From Spirochaetales bacterium (lineage in GTDB: Bacteria > Spirochaetota > Spirochaetia > JABMQR01), in NCBI GenBank assembly GCA_023139255.1, contig JAGLNY010000069.1:1-32988 (forward strand): a DNA stretch of 32,988 nucleotides, in the 5' to 3' direction. Shown one piece after another: positions 18,874-27,682 of the stretch (position 1 is its first letter; every line of letters starts with the position of its first letter). The notes under the pieces were generated by a model that saw only the letters and a list, made by a program, of their open reading frames with translations, had not been told where the DNA came from and did no database searches. A program made the translations under genes and the position numbers.

Positions 18874-20142
18874 ATGAATGGAAAGCATAGATATACTACT
18901 CTATACGTATATATATCAAAAGAGTATATATTTACTTTCTTCGTATCATTTTTTTTCTTTTTTTCAATATTCTTCATAAATCAACTTTTAGTTGTCGCAA
19001 AAAATGTACTAATTGCAAATGTAAATATAATAGATGTTTTTCGAATAATTCTTTATTCAATCCCTGTTATTTTATCTTTTACTTTCCCTTTTGCTTCATT
19101 AACCGGGGCAGCGATGACAATTGGGCAGCTTGCTTCGCAAAACGAATTATTAGCACTGAGAGCAAGCGGGATTTCTTTCAAGCGTATATTTACTCCAGTA
19201 ATAATAATAAGTATACTTTTTTCTTTTTGCTCCTTTATGTTAAACGATATATTCCAACCACTTGGCACTATAAAATACAAAGAACTTTATAGAGAATTGT
19301 TATACCGGAACCCGAATCTTGAATTAAATTCTCATTCTGTAACGCAATTTGGAAATACATTTTTTATAACTGGTGATGTAAAAAATAACGAAGTTAATAA
19401 TCTAATGATTCTTGAACAATCTTCTTTAGGTTTGTCTGTAATATCTTCAAAGGCAGCAAGTTTTTCTGAAGCTGAGAAGAGTTCCGATTTAATTACCATC
19501 AAACTGGATTCTGTTGAGGGATTTTCTCCAAGAAGCAAAGCAGTAGGAGATTATGATTATTTTATCTCGGAACATATGGAATATAATATTCTTTTAAATG
19601 TAGTAAGTTTTAATTTTATGGGTGTGACCCCCAATGATATGAGTATTCGTGATTTATTATCTGAAATAAAAAAACTGAAGATAAATCAAACTGCAACTGA
19701 GTTACAGTCATATAAAAGGATTACTGAGTACAAATATTTGACTTATCTGAATTATTATCAAGATTTTTCAGAACGCCGGGATTATGAACCCTCGAATACT
19801 TATAATTCATGGTTAAACTATCTTGCTTCAATTAATTCAGATTTAAGGAATAAAAAGCTTCAATATTATCAAATTGAATTGTATAAAAAGACTGCTCTAC
19901 CTGTTGCATGTGCCGCACTGGTTTTTTTTGCATTTCCATTATCAGCTTTCCGTTTAAAGAATGGAAGGCTTGTAGGGTTTGGGGTAGGAATAATTGCTGC
20001 TACATTTTACTGGTTTATGCTATTTGCGGGGCAATCACTTGGTACAAGAACTTTTTATTCCCCCATACTGCTCATGTGGCTGCCTAACTTGATTTATATA
20101 GGGATTGGATTGTTTCTATTTTCTATCAGGAGTAAAAGGTGA
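18874..20142 (+). CDS. lptF: LptF/LptG-family permease (YjgP/YjgQ), first copy
   Basis: 422 residues. It has the YjgP/YjgQ layout: three N-terminal membrane segments (about 15-38, 55-80, 100-122), a large periplasmic beta-jellyroll-like region (about 125-330) and three C-terminal segments (about 340-420, with FAFPLSAFRLKNGR between them). LptF and LptG form the membrane part of the LptB2FG ABC exporter that moves lipopolysaccharide toward the outer membrane. Paired here with lptG by a 4-nt overlap (GTGA). The F versus G assignment rests on gene order only. No lptA, lptB or lptC is in the window. The ATG lacks a clear ribosome site and is 5 bp after dut, so coupling is likely. Confidence 0.88.
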   Translation: MNGKHRYTTLYVYISKEYIFTFFVSFFFFFSIFFINQLLVVAKNVLIANVNIIDVFRIILYSIPVILSFTFPFASLTGAAMTIGQLASQNELLALRASGISFKRIFTPVIIISILFSFCSFMLNDIFQPLGTIKYKELYRELLYRNPNLELNSHSVTQFGNTFFITGDVKNNEVNNLMILEQSSLGLSVISSKAASFSEAEKSSDLITIKLDSVEGFSPRSKAVGDYDYFISEHMEYNILLNVVSFNFMGVTPNDMSIRDLLSEIKKLKINQTATELQSYKRITEYKYLTYLNYYQDFSERRDYEPSNTYNSWLNYLASINSDLRNKKLQYYQIELYKKTALPVACAALVFFAFPLSAFRLKNGRLVGFGVGIIAATFYWFMLFAGQSLGTRTFYSPILLMWLPNLIYIGIGLFLFSIRSKR

Positions 20143-21236
20143 TATTTACACTCTGGAAATATGTAACAAGGCAAATATTTTTATCTTTTCTTCCAGCAGT
20201 TTTCTGTTTTGTTTTTGTATTGGAATTTGTTGATCTCTTTGCAAATATAAACAGATATGTAATTAATAATGTAGATTTCATTGATATACTAAAGATTTTT
20301 GTTTTATATCTACCAAAAACAATTGCTTTTTCTTTAAGTCCAGCCCTTTTGTTTTCAGGTACTTTTGTTCTTGCAGGCTTATATTCAAACAATGAATTAA
20401 TATCGATTTTAAATGCAGGTATTTCCTATAGAAAACTCATAATTCCTGTTATTGTTATTGGTATTTTTATGAGTTTATTCAGCTTTTTTTTTAATGAATA
20501 TATAGTTATTTCTACATTTAGAATGAAAAACGAAATTTCATCTGAACTTCTGGGGTTTTCCAGTTCGTTTAATAACACACAAATTGTTCTAAAGGTAAAA
20601 GTTGACAATCCGGAAGATACGTATATTGTATATTATGCAAAATATTATGACGATGAGCAGAAAAAAATTAACGATGTTGTAATCTTATACACTGAAAGCG
20701 GTAATACTTTAACTAAACGGGTAGATGCTTCATGGGGAAAATACAATGAGAAAGGAATTTGGGAGCTGAATGATGCTATAATTTATGATTTTTCAGGATC
20801 GGGAGTGAATCCACAATTTAAAGAAATCTATTCAGATTCAAATCTTAATCTTCATCCTGATTATTTACGAAATACGTCTGCAGATATTTCCGAATTAAAG
20901 ATTAATGAAGCTCGAAGATTGTTAGATCGTGTCAAAAAAATTAGCTTCATAGAGTATAGATCATATTATACGGATTTTCTTGAACGGTTTTCCTTTTCTT
21001 TTACACCTTTGATTGTTATTATGATTTCCAGTGCTTTCGCCTGGAGATTTAAGAAAAATATACTATTATTCAGTATTCTACTAAGTTTATCAATATCAAT
21101 ATTCTATTATGTAATTGAAATGCTGAGTATTATTTTTGCTAAACAGGGATTTATTTCGCCTGTACTTGGAGCCTGGTTGCCTTTTTGTATTTTCTTTCTT
21201 TTTGGGGCTCTTGCACTTAATTCAGTAAAAACTTGA
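20139..21236 (+). CDS. lptG: LptF/LptG-family permease (YjgP/YjgQ), second copy
   Basis: 365 residues starting at GTG inside the lptF stop (GTGA). The MIFTLWKYVTRQIF start, N-terminal membrane segments (about 14-36, 50-75, 92-118), central periplasmic region (about 120-265) and three C-terminal membrane segments (about 275-360) match the LptG/YjgQ family. It should pair with the preceding protein as the heterodimeric transmembrane part of a lipid ABC exporter. Many spirochaetes lack classical LPS yet keep these genes, so the substrate here cannot be stated from this sequence. Confidence 0.88.
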   Translation: MIFTLWKYVTRQIFLSFLPAVFCFVFVLEFVDLFANINRYVINNVDFIDILKIFVLYLPKTIAFSLSPALLFSGTFVLAGLYSNNELISILNAGISYRKLIIPVIVIGIFMSLFSFFFNEYIVISTFRMKNEISSELLGFSSSFNNTQIVLKVKVDNPEDTYIVYYAKYYDDEQKKINDVVILYTESGNTLTKRVDASWGKYNEKGIWELNDAIIYDFSGSGVNPQFKEIYSDSNLNLHPDYLRNTSADISELKINEARRLLDRVKKISFIEYRSYYTDFLERFSFSFTPLIVIMISSAFAWRFKKNILLFSILLSLSISIFYYVIEMLSIIFAKQGFISPVLGAWLPFCIFFLFGALALNSVKT

Positions 21237-21245
21237 GGCTGTAAT

Positions 21246-22370
21246 ATGGAAAAACTTTTTAACCTTATTCATAAGGATTCTGGATCAAGCGCAAGAACTG
21301 GAAATATCCGATTATCACATGGAAATGTTAAAACACCTGCATTTATGCCGGTAGGTACAAATGGGACCGTAAAAGCTGTTCATCATTCAACAGTAGATAA
21401 AATTGGTTATAAACTTATTCTAGGTAATACTTATCATCTCTATTTACGTCCTGGACTGGATGTAATAAAGGAATTTGAAAGTCTACATAAATTTAGCAAT
21501 TGGAAACACAATATACTCACCGATAGTGGTGGTTTTCAGGTGTTTAGTCTTGCAGCTTTACGAAAAATAAAAAAAGAAGGAGTTACTTTTAGATCACATA
21601 TAGATGGATCCTATCATGAGTTGACGCCGGAAAAAGTTGTTGATGCCCAGATTATTTTTAATAGCGATATTTCCATGTGCCTGGATGTCTGCACCCCACC
21701 GTCAATCTCTGAGAGAGAGGCGATTGATGCACTTAAAATAACTCACACATGGGCAGAAAGATCATTAAAACACAGAAACAACTTTCCGGAATATTCAGGA
21801 AATCTTTTTGGTATTATTCAGGGAAACTTTTTTAAAGATTTACGTAAGAAAAGCGCATTAATAATTTCCGAATTAGGATTTCCAGGGATTGCGATCGGCG
21901 GGCTTTCAGTTGGTGAGCCGTTTGAGGTTTTTAAGGATATGCTTTCACACACTGTTCAGTTTATTCCTGTTGATCGTCCTCTTTATGTTATGGGAATAGG
22001 TACTCCTGAGTATATTTTAGAGGCTGTTGAAAATGGGGTAGACCTTTTTGATTGTGTTTTTGCAACTCGGACAGCAAGAAATGGTGCTGTTTTTACTAAT
22101 CATGGTATGATAAATCTAAAAAAAAGTTTTAATAAATTTTCTCGGGAACCTATCGTAGAAGGATGCTCTTGTGCAGCATGCACTCAATACTCAAAAGGAT
22201 ATCTTCATCATCTTTTTAAGGCAAATGAAATGTTGGGACCAATGCTTGCGAGTGAACACAACCTGACATTCTTATATGATTTTCTCTTTGATATACGGAA
22301 AAACATTCAAAGTAATAGCTTTAAAAGTTATAAAAATAATTTTTTGGAAATGTATGGTAAAAAAAAATAA
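21246..22370 (+). CDS. tgt: tRNA-guanine transglycosylase (queuine tRNA-ribosyltransferase)
   Basis: 374 residues, family length. Key residues are in place: Asp93 in LTDSGGFQ (general acid/base), GIIQG and AIGGLSVGE in the substrate pocket, Asp269 in LFDCV (covalent nucleophile), and the zinc site CSCAAC plus the later His in SEHNLTFL. After the nucleophile the usual PTR is ATR (FATRTARNG), a small deviation. It exchanges guanine at position 34 of GUN-anticodon tRNAs for preQ1, the first committed step of queuosine in tRNA. No queA or queC-F genes are nearby. Starts 9 bp after lptG with a GAGG ribosome site. Confidence 0.97.
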   Translation: MEKLFNLIHKDSGSSARTGNIRLSHGNVKTPAFMPVGTNGTVKAVHHSTVDKIGYKLILGNTYHLYLRPGLDVIKEFESLHKFSNWKHNILTDSGGFQVFSLAALRKIKKEGVTFRSHIDGSYHELTPEKVVDAQIIFNSDISMCLDVCTPPSISEREAIDALKITHTWAERSLKHRNNFPEYSGNLFGIIQGNFFKDLRKKSALIISELGFPGIAIGGLSVGEPFEVFKDMLSHTVQFIPVDRPLYVMGIGTPEYILEAVENGVDLFDCVFATRTARNGAVFTNHGMINLKKSFNKFSREPIVEGCSCAACTQYSKGYLHHLFKANEMLGPMLASEHNLTFLYDFLFDIRKNIQSNSFKSYKNNFLEMYGKKK

Positions 22371-23922
22371 CATGTTAAATACTTCAAAAAATTCCAGTTC
22401 TCTGGTTTTTATGGTTTGTACACTTATTTCAAGATTGTTAGGAATTGTACGAGTCCGACTAATCTCTACATATTTTGGTGCCAGCGGTATAGCAGATGTA
22501 ATAAACTTCACATTTAATATTCCCAATAATTTTAGAAAACTTTTAGCTGAAGGGGCTTTATCATCCGCTTTTATTCCAATTTTAACAAAGACTGTGCAGC
22601 ATGATGAGCAATATGTACATGATAAGTATGCACAAACTTTGATACATAGAATAATGACATTCCAATTACTCATTCTCTTACCAATATCCATAATAGTATT
22701 TTTAGTTCCAGAGACAATAATTGGATTTCTTTCAGATTTTACAGATCTAAATCAAATAACAATTTCTGCTGCCTTATTAAAATATTTTATTTTGTACCTT
22801 ACGATTATATCAATAATAGCTGTTTTACAAGCAGCATTGCAATGCAGATCAAGATTTACAATAACAGCTTTGTCACCCTTGGTTTTCTCAGTCTCAGTTA
22901 TACTCTCAATTGTTTTTTTATCTGAAAAATATGGTGCTATATCTATGGGTATAGGAGTTTTGATAGGAGGATTGCTTCAGGGATTGTTGCTTTTACCTAT
23001 ATATTATCGGATAGGTTATAGTTTTCGTATCAACCTGAAATTCTATAACCCCTATTTTATCTCTGTTATGAAATCCTTTGTTCCAGTAGTTATTACTTCA
23101 ATCATTCTTATTGCTTCACAACAAGTATCATATTTTTTAGCAACAGGACTTCCTGTTGGAGGGGTTACAGCTTTATCCAATTCACTTGTATTCTGGCAAA
23201 TGCCTTATGGGGTATTCTATATCTCAATTGCTACCGTTTTATTCCCAGCAATGAGCAGGTGTTATCACGAATCAGATAGAGTTGGGCAGGTAAAAAATTT
23301 AGAGAAAGGTATTGGCTACATTATTGTTTTCTTGCTTCCTTCAGCTCTGCTTTTAATGTTTCTAAGTGATGAATTGGTATTCACTATTCTTCAGAAAGGA
23401 AAGTTTAGCCCTGAAAACGCAATGCGAACTGCTAAATCCTTACGATACTTCACTCCAGGTTTAATATTTGCAGGTATTTTTAATTTTAATCAGCGTTTTT
23501 TTTATTCCATTCACAAATTTACCCATACTGTATATATAGTTATTATTTATGCAGTTTCTGATATTGTTATATCAATACTTTGTATAGCATTGAATCTGGA
23601 TGTAGCTGCTTTGGGGATCGGGAGCTCCTCCGCTTATTTTCTATCAGTTTGTGTACAGGGATTCTTTATTAAAAAAGAATTACCTGAAATACGGTTTTGG
23701 CAACTTTCCAAATATGCTTTTAAAATTATACTGGCAAATATACCATTAGCAGCCGGATTGCTGATTTATCATTTTTCAAATACAATTTGGTTTATTCAGG
23801 GAAGTACGTTATTGAATTTCTTTATTCTCTTTACATTAGGTCTTCTTTATTTAGTAATAGTAATATTTTCTTACCGAATGTTTCATATCGATTTTATTTA
23901 TAAAAAAAGCGAATCGACCTAA
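22354..23922 (+). CDS. murJ: Lipid II flippase MurJ (MviN family)
   Basis: 522 residues from the ATG at 22354, which overlaps the tgt end by 17 nt and has a GGAA site. The open frame continues upstream to 22276 inside tgt, but that extension is not MurJ-like; ATG 22372 is another option. About 14 membrane segments. N-terminal MurJ signatures are clear: SRLLGIVR, the Asp of GIADV, and NNFRKLLAEGALSSAFIPIL, supplying the equivalents of E. coli Arg18, Arg24, Asp39 and Arg52. In transmembrane segment 8 the usual A(D/N)RLxxxPxG reads SNSLVFWQMPYG, so the cavity Arg (E. coli Arg270) appears to be Ser277. It flips the peptidoglycan precursor lipid II across the inner membrane. Confidence 0.93.
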   Translation: MVKKNNMLNTSKNSSSLVFMVCTLISRLLGIVRVRLISTYFGASGIADVINFTFNIPNNFRKLLAEGALSSAFIPILTKTVQHDEQYVHDKYAQTLIHRIMTFQLLILLPISIIVFLVPETIIGFLSDFTDLNQITISAALLKYFILYLTIISIIAVLQAALQCRSRFTITALSPLVFSVSVILSIVFLSEKYGAISMGIGVLIGGLLQGLLLLPIYYRIGYSFRINLKFYNPYFISVMKSFVPVVITSIILIASQQVSYFLATGLPVGGVTALSNSLVFWQMPYGVFYISIATVLFPAMSRCYHESDRVGQVKNLEKGIGYIIVFLLPSALLLMFLSDELVFTILQKGKFSPENAMRTAKSLRYFTPGLIFAGIFNFNQRFFYSIHKFTHTVYIVIIYAVSDIVISILCIALNLDVAALGIGSSSAYFLSVCVQGFFIKKELPEIRFWQLSKYAFKIILANIPLAAGLLIYHFSNTIWFIQGSTLLNFFILFTLGLLYLVIVIFSYRMFHIDFIYKKSEST

Positions 23923-23939
23923 ATTAAGTCAATCCGCTT
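23902..23939 (-). terminator. Intrinsic terminator of the minus-strand GreA-like gene, inside the murJ end
   Basis: A 33-base imperfect palindrome (23907-23939; 13 of 16 positions paired) is followed on the minus strand by a run of seven T (complement of the A-run 23902-23908). It lies just past the stop of the minus-strand gene (23961) and overlaps the last codons of murJ. On the plus strand there is no T-tract after it, so murJ's own stop signal is less certain. Confidence 0.65.
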
Positions 23940-23960
23940 ACTCTTCGAACTATCCGCTAA

Positions 23961-26636
23961 TTAAAAAATAAAAGCAGTAATACTATTAATTCTATAAGAA
24001 TATTCACGTTCGTTAATGATAAACTGTATTTCTTCCCCAACAGAATTATTCAGCAGTTTTGAACCAAAAGGAGCAAGATAAGAAATTATATTCTCAGAAG
24101 GATTTGATTCCCAAGGACCAAGAATTGTAAATGTCTCCTCACTGTTCTTATTTAAATTAGTCATTTGGACTATTGTCCCATATGAAACTTTTGATATGTT
24201 AATTTCTTCCTGTTTAACGATAGTTGCACGATCCAATTCATTAGTAAGTTTACCAACAGCTATGTTTAGAAGTTCCTGACGTTCTTTACCAGCCTTGTAC
24301 TCTGCATTTTCTTTTAGATCTCCTAAAAGTCGGGCTTCGCCAATTTCCTGAGAGTTTTGCGGGATTTCGACATCAAGAATTGTTTGAAGTTGTTTATGTT
24401 TTAAATCATACATTCTCTGTGTAACCAACAATCCGCCTGATATGGTTGTAGTACGGGAATTGTCTTCACCATGAAAAACAAAATTTGGGAATCTTTCCAT
24501 TATTATATGCTTTAACTCTATTAATACTGCAGGATCGAGTTCGTCGACATCTTTTACAAGACTATAAACACGTTTAATGGAATTCTGATCACTTTCATAT
24601 AGATACTGGTGAAGTCCTTTTTCGGTAAATAGGATTCCCGATATTATCTTACCAATTTTTCTATTAAAACTTACATCCTTTTTATTGCTTACAGCACGAT
24701 TAGATATATCCAGAAGGTGAAGTAGGGCGAGAAGGATTCTTTCAAAATCTATACCAATATAATCTTTCCAATATTCTCTGTCATAATATTTTACAAGCCA
24801 AAGAAACATTTCCGGCATTTCTTTATAGCGCGAATATGAATCATTAAATAATTGCAGTAAAGTATCATTAAAACCTTGGTCCTTCAATTCATCTATGATG
24901 AAATTACTCAAATAATAGGGAAATAGCTGCTTGAAAATCATATTCCAATCATTACGGAGAAACATTACTTCTTCCAGAAATGATCTCTTTAATTCAGCAT
25001 CCGGAAGATGAGAAAATATTTGATCTATATTTTGTATAGATGTAAATAAATCAGAAAAATTTACTTCAATATTCTGATTCAGAAAAGGGTAAGATTTTAC
25101 AAGCCGCTTAACGATTAAATAACTTGTTACTACAGTATCTGTAACATTAGCGAAACTTTTTAAAATACTAATGAAATATGAGAAAATCTCAGTAAAATTA
25201 TCTGATTCGGGATCACTATTCTCCAGGAATTCACGAAGAATTTTTACCTTTTGATAAAAATCTTTTTCTGCTTTAAACATATTCAATGTTTTTTCCTCAT
25301 AGGAAACAGGTGTTTCTCTCACTGAATATTCATCGGAACGATCCGGATTAACACCAAAATATGGATCTGTCTTAAGTAATTTTTTAGCGGCGGTGTTCCA
25401 GGCAAGCCACTCATTTGCTGTAAGTATTGATGGTACAATTTCAGCTTTTATTTGTTTAAGACTGGCTGAATTATTGAAACTTGTTATAATTGTTCTTAGT
25501 GTCCATAATATATCCTGCTTTATTTTAGTTTTAAGCTTCTCTTTCGGGAAAACGCTTTTAATAACCCAGATATGATTTTTCAACAGCACATTTAAAGCAT
25601 TTACTGCCATCTTCAGGGACATTGGATGATTACGTTTATTAATAAAATCAATGATAAGTGAATCTTCAAGTATTTGCTGGATTCTACCAATTCCCCATGT
25701 TTTATGATGAACAAATGTTCCCTGATCAAAGGATATATGTTTCTCAAAATCAGCTATTGCTGCATTGATATCACGATAGGACTGTGTCAGATTTGTTTTA
25801 TCAATATAATCCTCAAGTTTACTATGATCTTTATATTTTGATCTGTAACAGGTTATAAGCCGCTCTCTAGCATCTGCATTTTTAGGTTGATACTGTAGAA
25901 TCTCTTTTAATATGTAAATTGATTTGTTCCAATTACTTTCTGCAAAGTATATTTCATACATACCCTCAAGCATTTGGGAAGCCCTGTCTTTGTTGAGTAT
26001 TTTTACCACTCGTAAAATAATATTAATCTGATTATCAAAATCATCGGGATTGTAAATCAATAATTTTTGCCAAATATCTTTTATCTGTGAGAAGTTCTTT
26101 GTGTTGATATAACGATGAAGTGCTTTCATAAAATAAAAAACTGCTTTTTCAAGATCATTTTGTTCTTCGTAACGATCAGCAATAAGTTTTATCAGGTCGA
26201 TTTCATCATAATCTACTTTTATTAATCTTTCCCAAACTGCAAATTTTTCTTCTTCATTTCCCAGATTGTCATAACATTCAGAAAGAGAACGGAGTGCGAT
26301 TGCATTTTCACCATATTTCAGGAGACTCAGACAAAGAAATTCAACGATTTGCCATTTTCTATTATCATAAAAAAGGTTAATAAGCTGAATTATGTTTGAG
26401 TCATCAATTAAATGTTTTTCCAATGAAATAATTCCGGAAATATATAGTGCAATAATACTGTTTTTTGTATGATTTAAATGCTCATCACAATTTTCCTTGA
26501 TTTTGATCCAGTCATTTTTATGTACATCAGAGCTCAAAAGGTCATCTAATTCTTCAAAATTATTAACTGTATAGCTGTTTATTGTTGCCCTTGTCCATTT
26601 TTCTTCATTTAGCATCTCTGCAATTTTATCGATCAT
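23961..26636 (-). CDS. greA: Giant GreA-type transcript cleavage factor with long helical N-terminal region
   Basis: 891 residues, against about 160 for ordinary GreA. The C-terminal ~155 residues are a complete GreA: the coiled-coil domain with the tip motif GDLKENAEY (about 770-780; Asp and first Glu are the Mg-binding tip residues) and the FKBP-like domain (about 815-891). Upstream is an all-helical region. Residues about 60-290 contain TPR-like units (e.g. LEKAVFYFMKAL, WNKSIYILKEIL). Then comes a short beta module at about 300-355 (FVHHKTWGIGRIQ...IIDF) resembling the Tudor/KOW-like RNA-polymerase-binding domains of PcrA or CarD, by eye only. Large GreA proteins like this are known in Borrelia and Treponema. 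The ATG follows GGAGATGAG. It rescues backtracked RNA polymerase; the extension's job is unknown. Confidence 0.9.
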   Translation of the reverse strand: MIDKIAEMLNEEKWTRATINSYTVNNFEELDDLLSSDVHKNDWIKIKENCDEHLNHTKNSIIALYISGIISLEKHLIDDSNIIQLINLFYDNRKWQIVEFLCLSLLKYGENAIALRSLSECYDNLGNEEEKFAVWERLIKVDYDEIDLIKLIADRYEEQNDLEKAVFYFMKALHRYINTKNFSQIKDIWQKLLIYNPDDFDNQINIILRVVKILNKDRASQMLEGMYEIYFAESNWNKSIYILKEILQYQPKNADARERLITCYRSKYKDHSKLEDYIDKTNLTQSYRDINAAIADFEKHISFDQGTFVHHKTWGIGRIQQILEDSLIIDFINKRNHPMSLKMAVNALNVLLKNHIWVIKSVFPKEKLKTKIKQDILWTLRTIITSFNNSASLKQIKAEIVPSILTANEWLAWNTAAKKLLKTDPYFGVNPDRSDEYSVRETPVSYEEKTLNMFKAEKDFYQKVKILREFLENSDPESDNFTEIFSYFISILKSFANVTDTVVTSYLIVKRLVKSYPFLNQNIEVNFSDLFTSIQNIDQIFSHLPDAELKRSFLEEVMFLRNDWNMIFKQLFPYYLSNFIIDELKDQGFNDTLLQLFNDSYSRYKEMPEMFLWLVKYYDREYWKDYIGIDFERILLALLHLLDISNRAVSNKKDVSFNRKIGKIISGILFTEKGLHQYLYESDQNSIKRVYSLVKDVDELDPAVLIELKHIIMERFPNFVFHGEDNSRTTTISGGLLVTQRMYDLKHKQLQTILDVEIPQNSQEIGEARLLGDLKENAEYKAGKERQELLNIAVGKLTNELDRATIVKQEEINISKVSYGTIVQMTNLNKNSEETFTILGPWESNPSENIISYLAPFGSKLLNNSVGEEIQFIINEREYSYRINSITAFIF

Positions 26637-26859
26637 CTACTCATCTCCAATACTGGTATCTACATCTTTTAAGCACATCTACAATCAAACATAATCCAGA
26701 ATAACATCCTGGAATTTGATAACCATTTATAACATAATGAATTATTAACACAATACTCATTTTCCAAACTAATAAAACAGACAAAAAAGTTTTGTACTGC
26801 TTAATTAATGAGTAAAATTTACTGCTATAAGTATCCAGGATTTTAACAAAAAAGGATAG

Positions 26860-26887
26860 ATTATATCAATACAAATACTGTTTTCAA
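26860..26887 (-). promoter_or_regulatory. Candidate promoter for the minus-strand greA gene
   Basis: On the minus strand: TTGAAA (26887-26882), a 16-nt spacer and a perfect TATAAT (26865-26860). Transcription would start near 26853, giving a leader of about 215 nt before the greA ATG. Confidence 0.5.
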
Positions 26888-26934
26888 TCCATGCACTATA
26901 TAAAATACCCTATAAGTAATAATCTTTCAACCGA

Positions 26935-26964
26935 TTGATAATAGCTTCGCTTTCTGTTTATAAT
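26935..26964 (+). promoter_or_regulatory. rpe promoter positioned for a leaderless mRNA
   Basis: TTGATA (26935-26940), 18-nt spacer, perfect TATAAT (26959-26964). The predicted start of transcription, about 7 nt after the -10 box, falls on the A of the rpe ATG (26971). There is no ribosome site before that ATG. Confidence 0.65.
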
Positions 26965-26970
26965 GATTTC

Positions 26971-27630
26971 ATGGATAAAAAGAAAATAATTATAGCACCT
27001 TCAATTCTATCAGCAGATTTTTCAAGTATTTGTGAAGCGTTATCTGTAATTGAGAGCTCTGGAGCAGAATGGGTACACCTTGATGTGATGGATGGTTTTT
27101 TTGTTCCAAATATAACTTTTGGACCAAAATTTATTCGAGACATACGTGCCGGATCCTCGCTGATCTTTGATACACACTTAATGATACATCAGCCTGAAAA
27201 TTTTATTAAGGATTTTGCTGATTCCGGATCTGATTATATAACAGTACATTATGAAGCTTCATTGCATCTCCATAGAACAATTCAGGAGATTAAATTGTCT
27301 GGTAAAAAAGCAGGGATTTCATTAGTACCATCAACTCCGGTTGAAGTACTTGAAGATATTCTTCCAGAATTAGACCAGGTTTTGGTTATGACTGTTAATC
27401 CAGGATTTGGGGGTCAGACTTTAATTCCATTTTGTGTTGATAAAATTGCAAAATTAAGAAATATGTGTGACAGGAAGAACCCTGATTGTAAGATTTCTGT
27501 TGACGGTGGGGTAAACAACGATACTATTTCTGTATTAAAAACCGCTGGAATTGATGTTGCAGTTACTGGGAGTGCTTTTTTTTCATCTCTGAACCCTACT
27601 GAATTTGTTAAGATTCTTAAAAACAGGTAG
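26971..27630 (+). CDS. rpe: Ribulose-phosphate 3-epimerase
   Basis: 219 residues from the ATG at 26971, giving an N-terminus (MDKKKIIIAPSILSADF) that matches the family. An in-frame TTG at 26935 is also possible but is part of the -35 box. TIM-barrel signatures are complete: APSILSADF, VHLDVMDGFFVPNITFGP (metal-binding His/Asp), DTHLMI, MTVNPGFGGQ and SVDGGVN. It interconverts ribulose-5-phosphate and xylulose-5-phosphate in the pentose phosphate pathway. It is divergent from the greA gene and is followed by dtd after 52 bp. Confidence 0.96.
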   Translation: MDKKKIIIAPSILSADFSSICEALSVIESSGAEWVHLDVMDGFFVPNITFGPKFIRDIRAGSSLIFDTHLMIHQPENFIKDFADSGSDYITVHYEASLHLHRTIQEIKLSGKKAGISLVPSTPVEVLEDILPELDQVLVMTVNPGFGGQTLIPFCVDKIAKLRNMCDRKNPDCKISVDGGVNNDTISVLKTAGIDVAVTGSAFFSSLNPTEFVKILKNR

Positions 27631-27631
27631 A

Positions 27632-27659
27632 TTGATTTTTATCTTATACATGATATAAA
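27632..27659 (+). promoter_or_regulatory. Candidate promoter of dtd
   Basis: TTGATT (27632-27637), a 16-nt spacer and TATAAA (27654-27659) preceded by TGA (extended -10). Predicted start about 27666, 17 nt before the dtd ATG. The region is AT-rich, so a chance match is possible. Confidence 0.45.
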
Positions 27660-27682
27660 AAGCATAGAAGTATGAGGAAATT

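Larger units (their letters stand above)
26637..26970. promoter_or_regulatory. Divergent intergenic region between greA and rpe
   Basis: About 330 bp of very AT-rich DNA with no convincing ORF or tRNA. It contains a minus-strand promoter candidate and the rpe promoter (both listed separately). It also has a perfect palindrome AGTAAAATTTACT (26811-26823), a short ACAAAA-AAG-TTTTGT hairpin near 26781-26795 and an imperfect palindrome near 26697-26713. The palindromes could be operators or chance products of AT-rich sequence. Confidence 0.6.

Noticed and set aside
22276-22353. Upstream extension of murJ within tgt
   Set aside because: The frame is open, but the residues do not resemble MurJ and the stretch lies in conserved tgt coding sequence; ATG 22354 has a ribosome site.
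26637-26970. tRNA or small-protein gene in the largest gap
   Set aside because: No cloverleaf-like GC stems or CCA end and no ORF with a ribosome site; composition is that of a promoter region.
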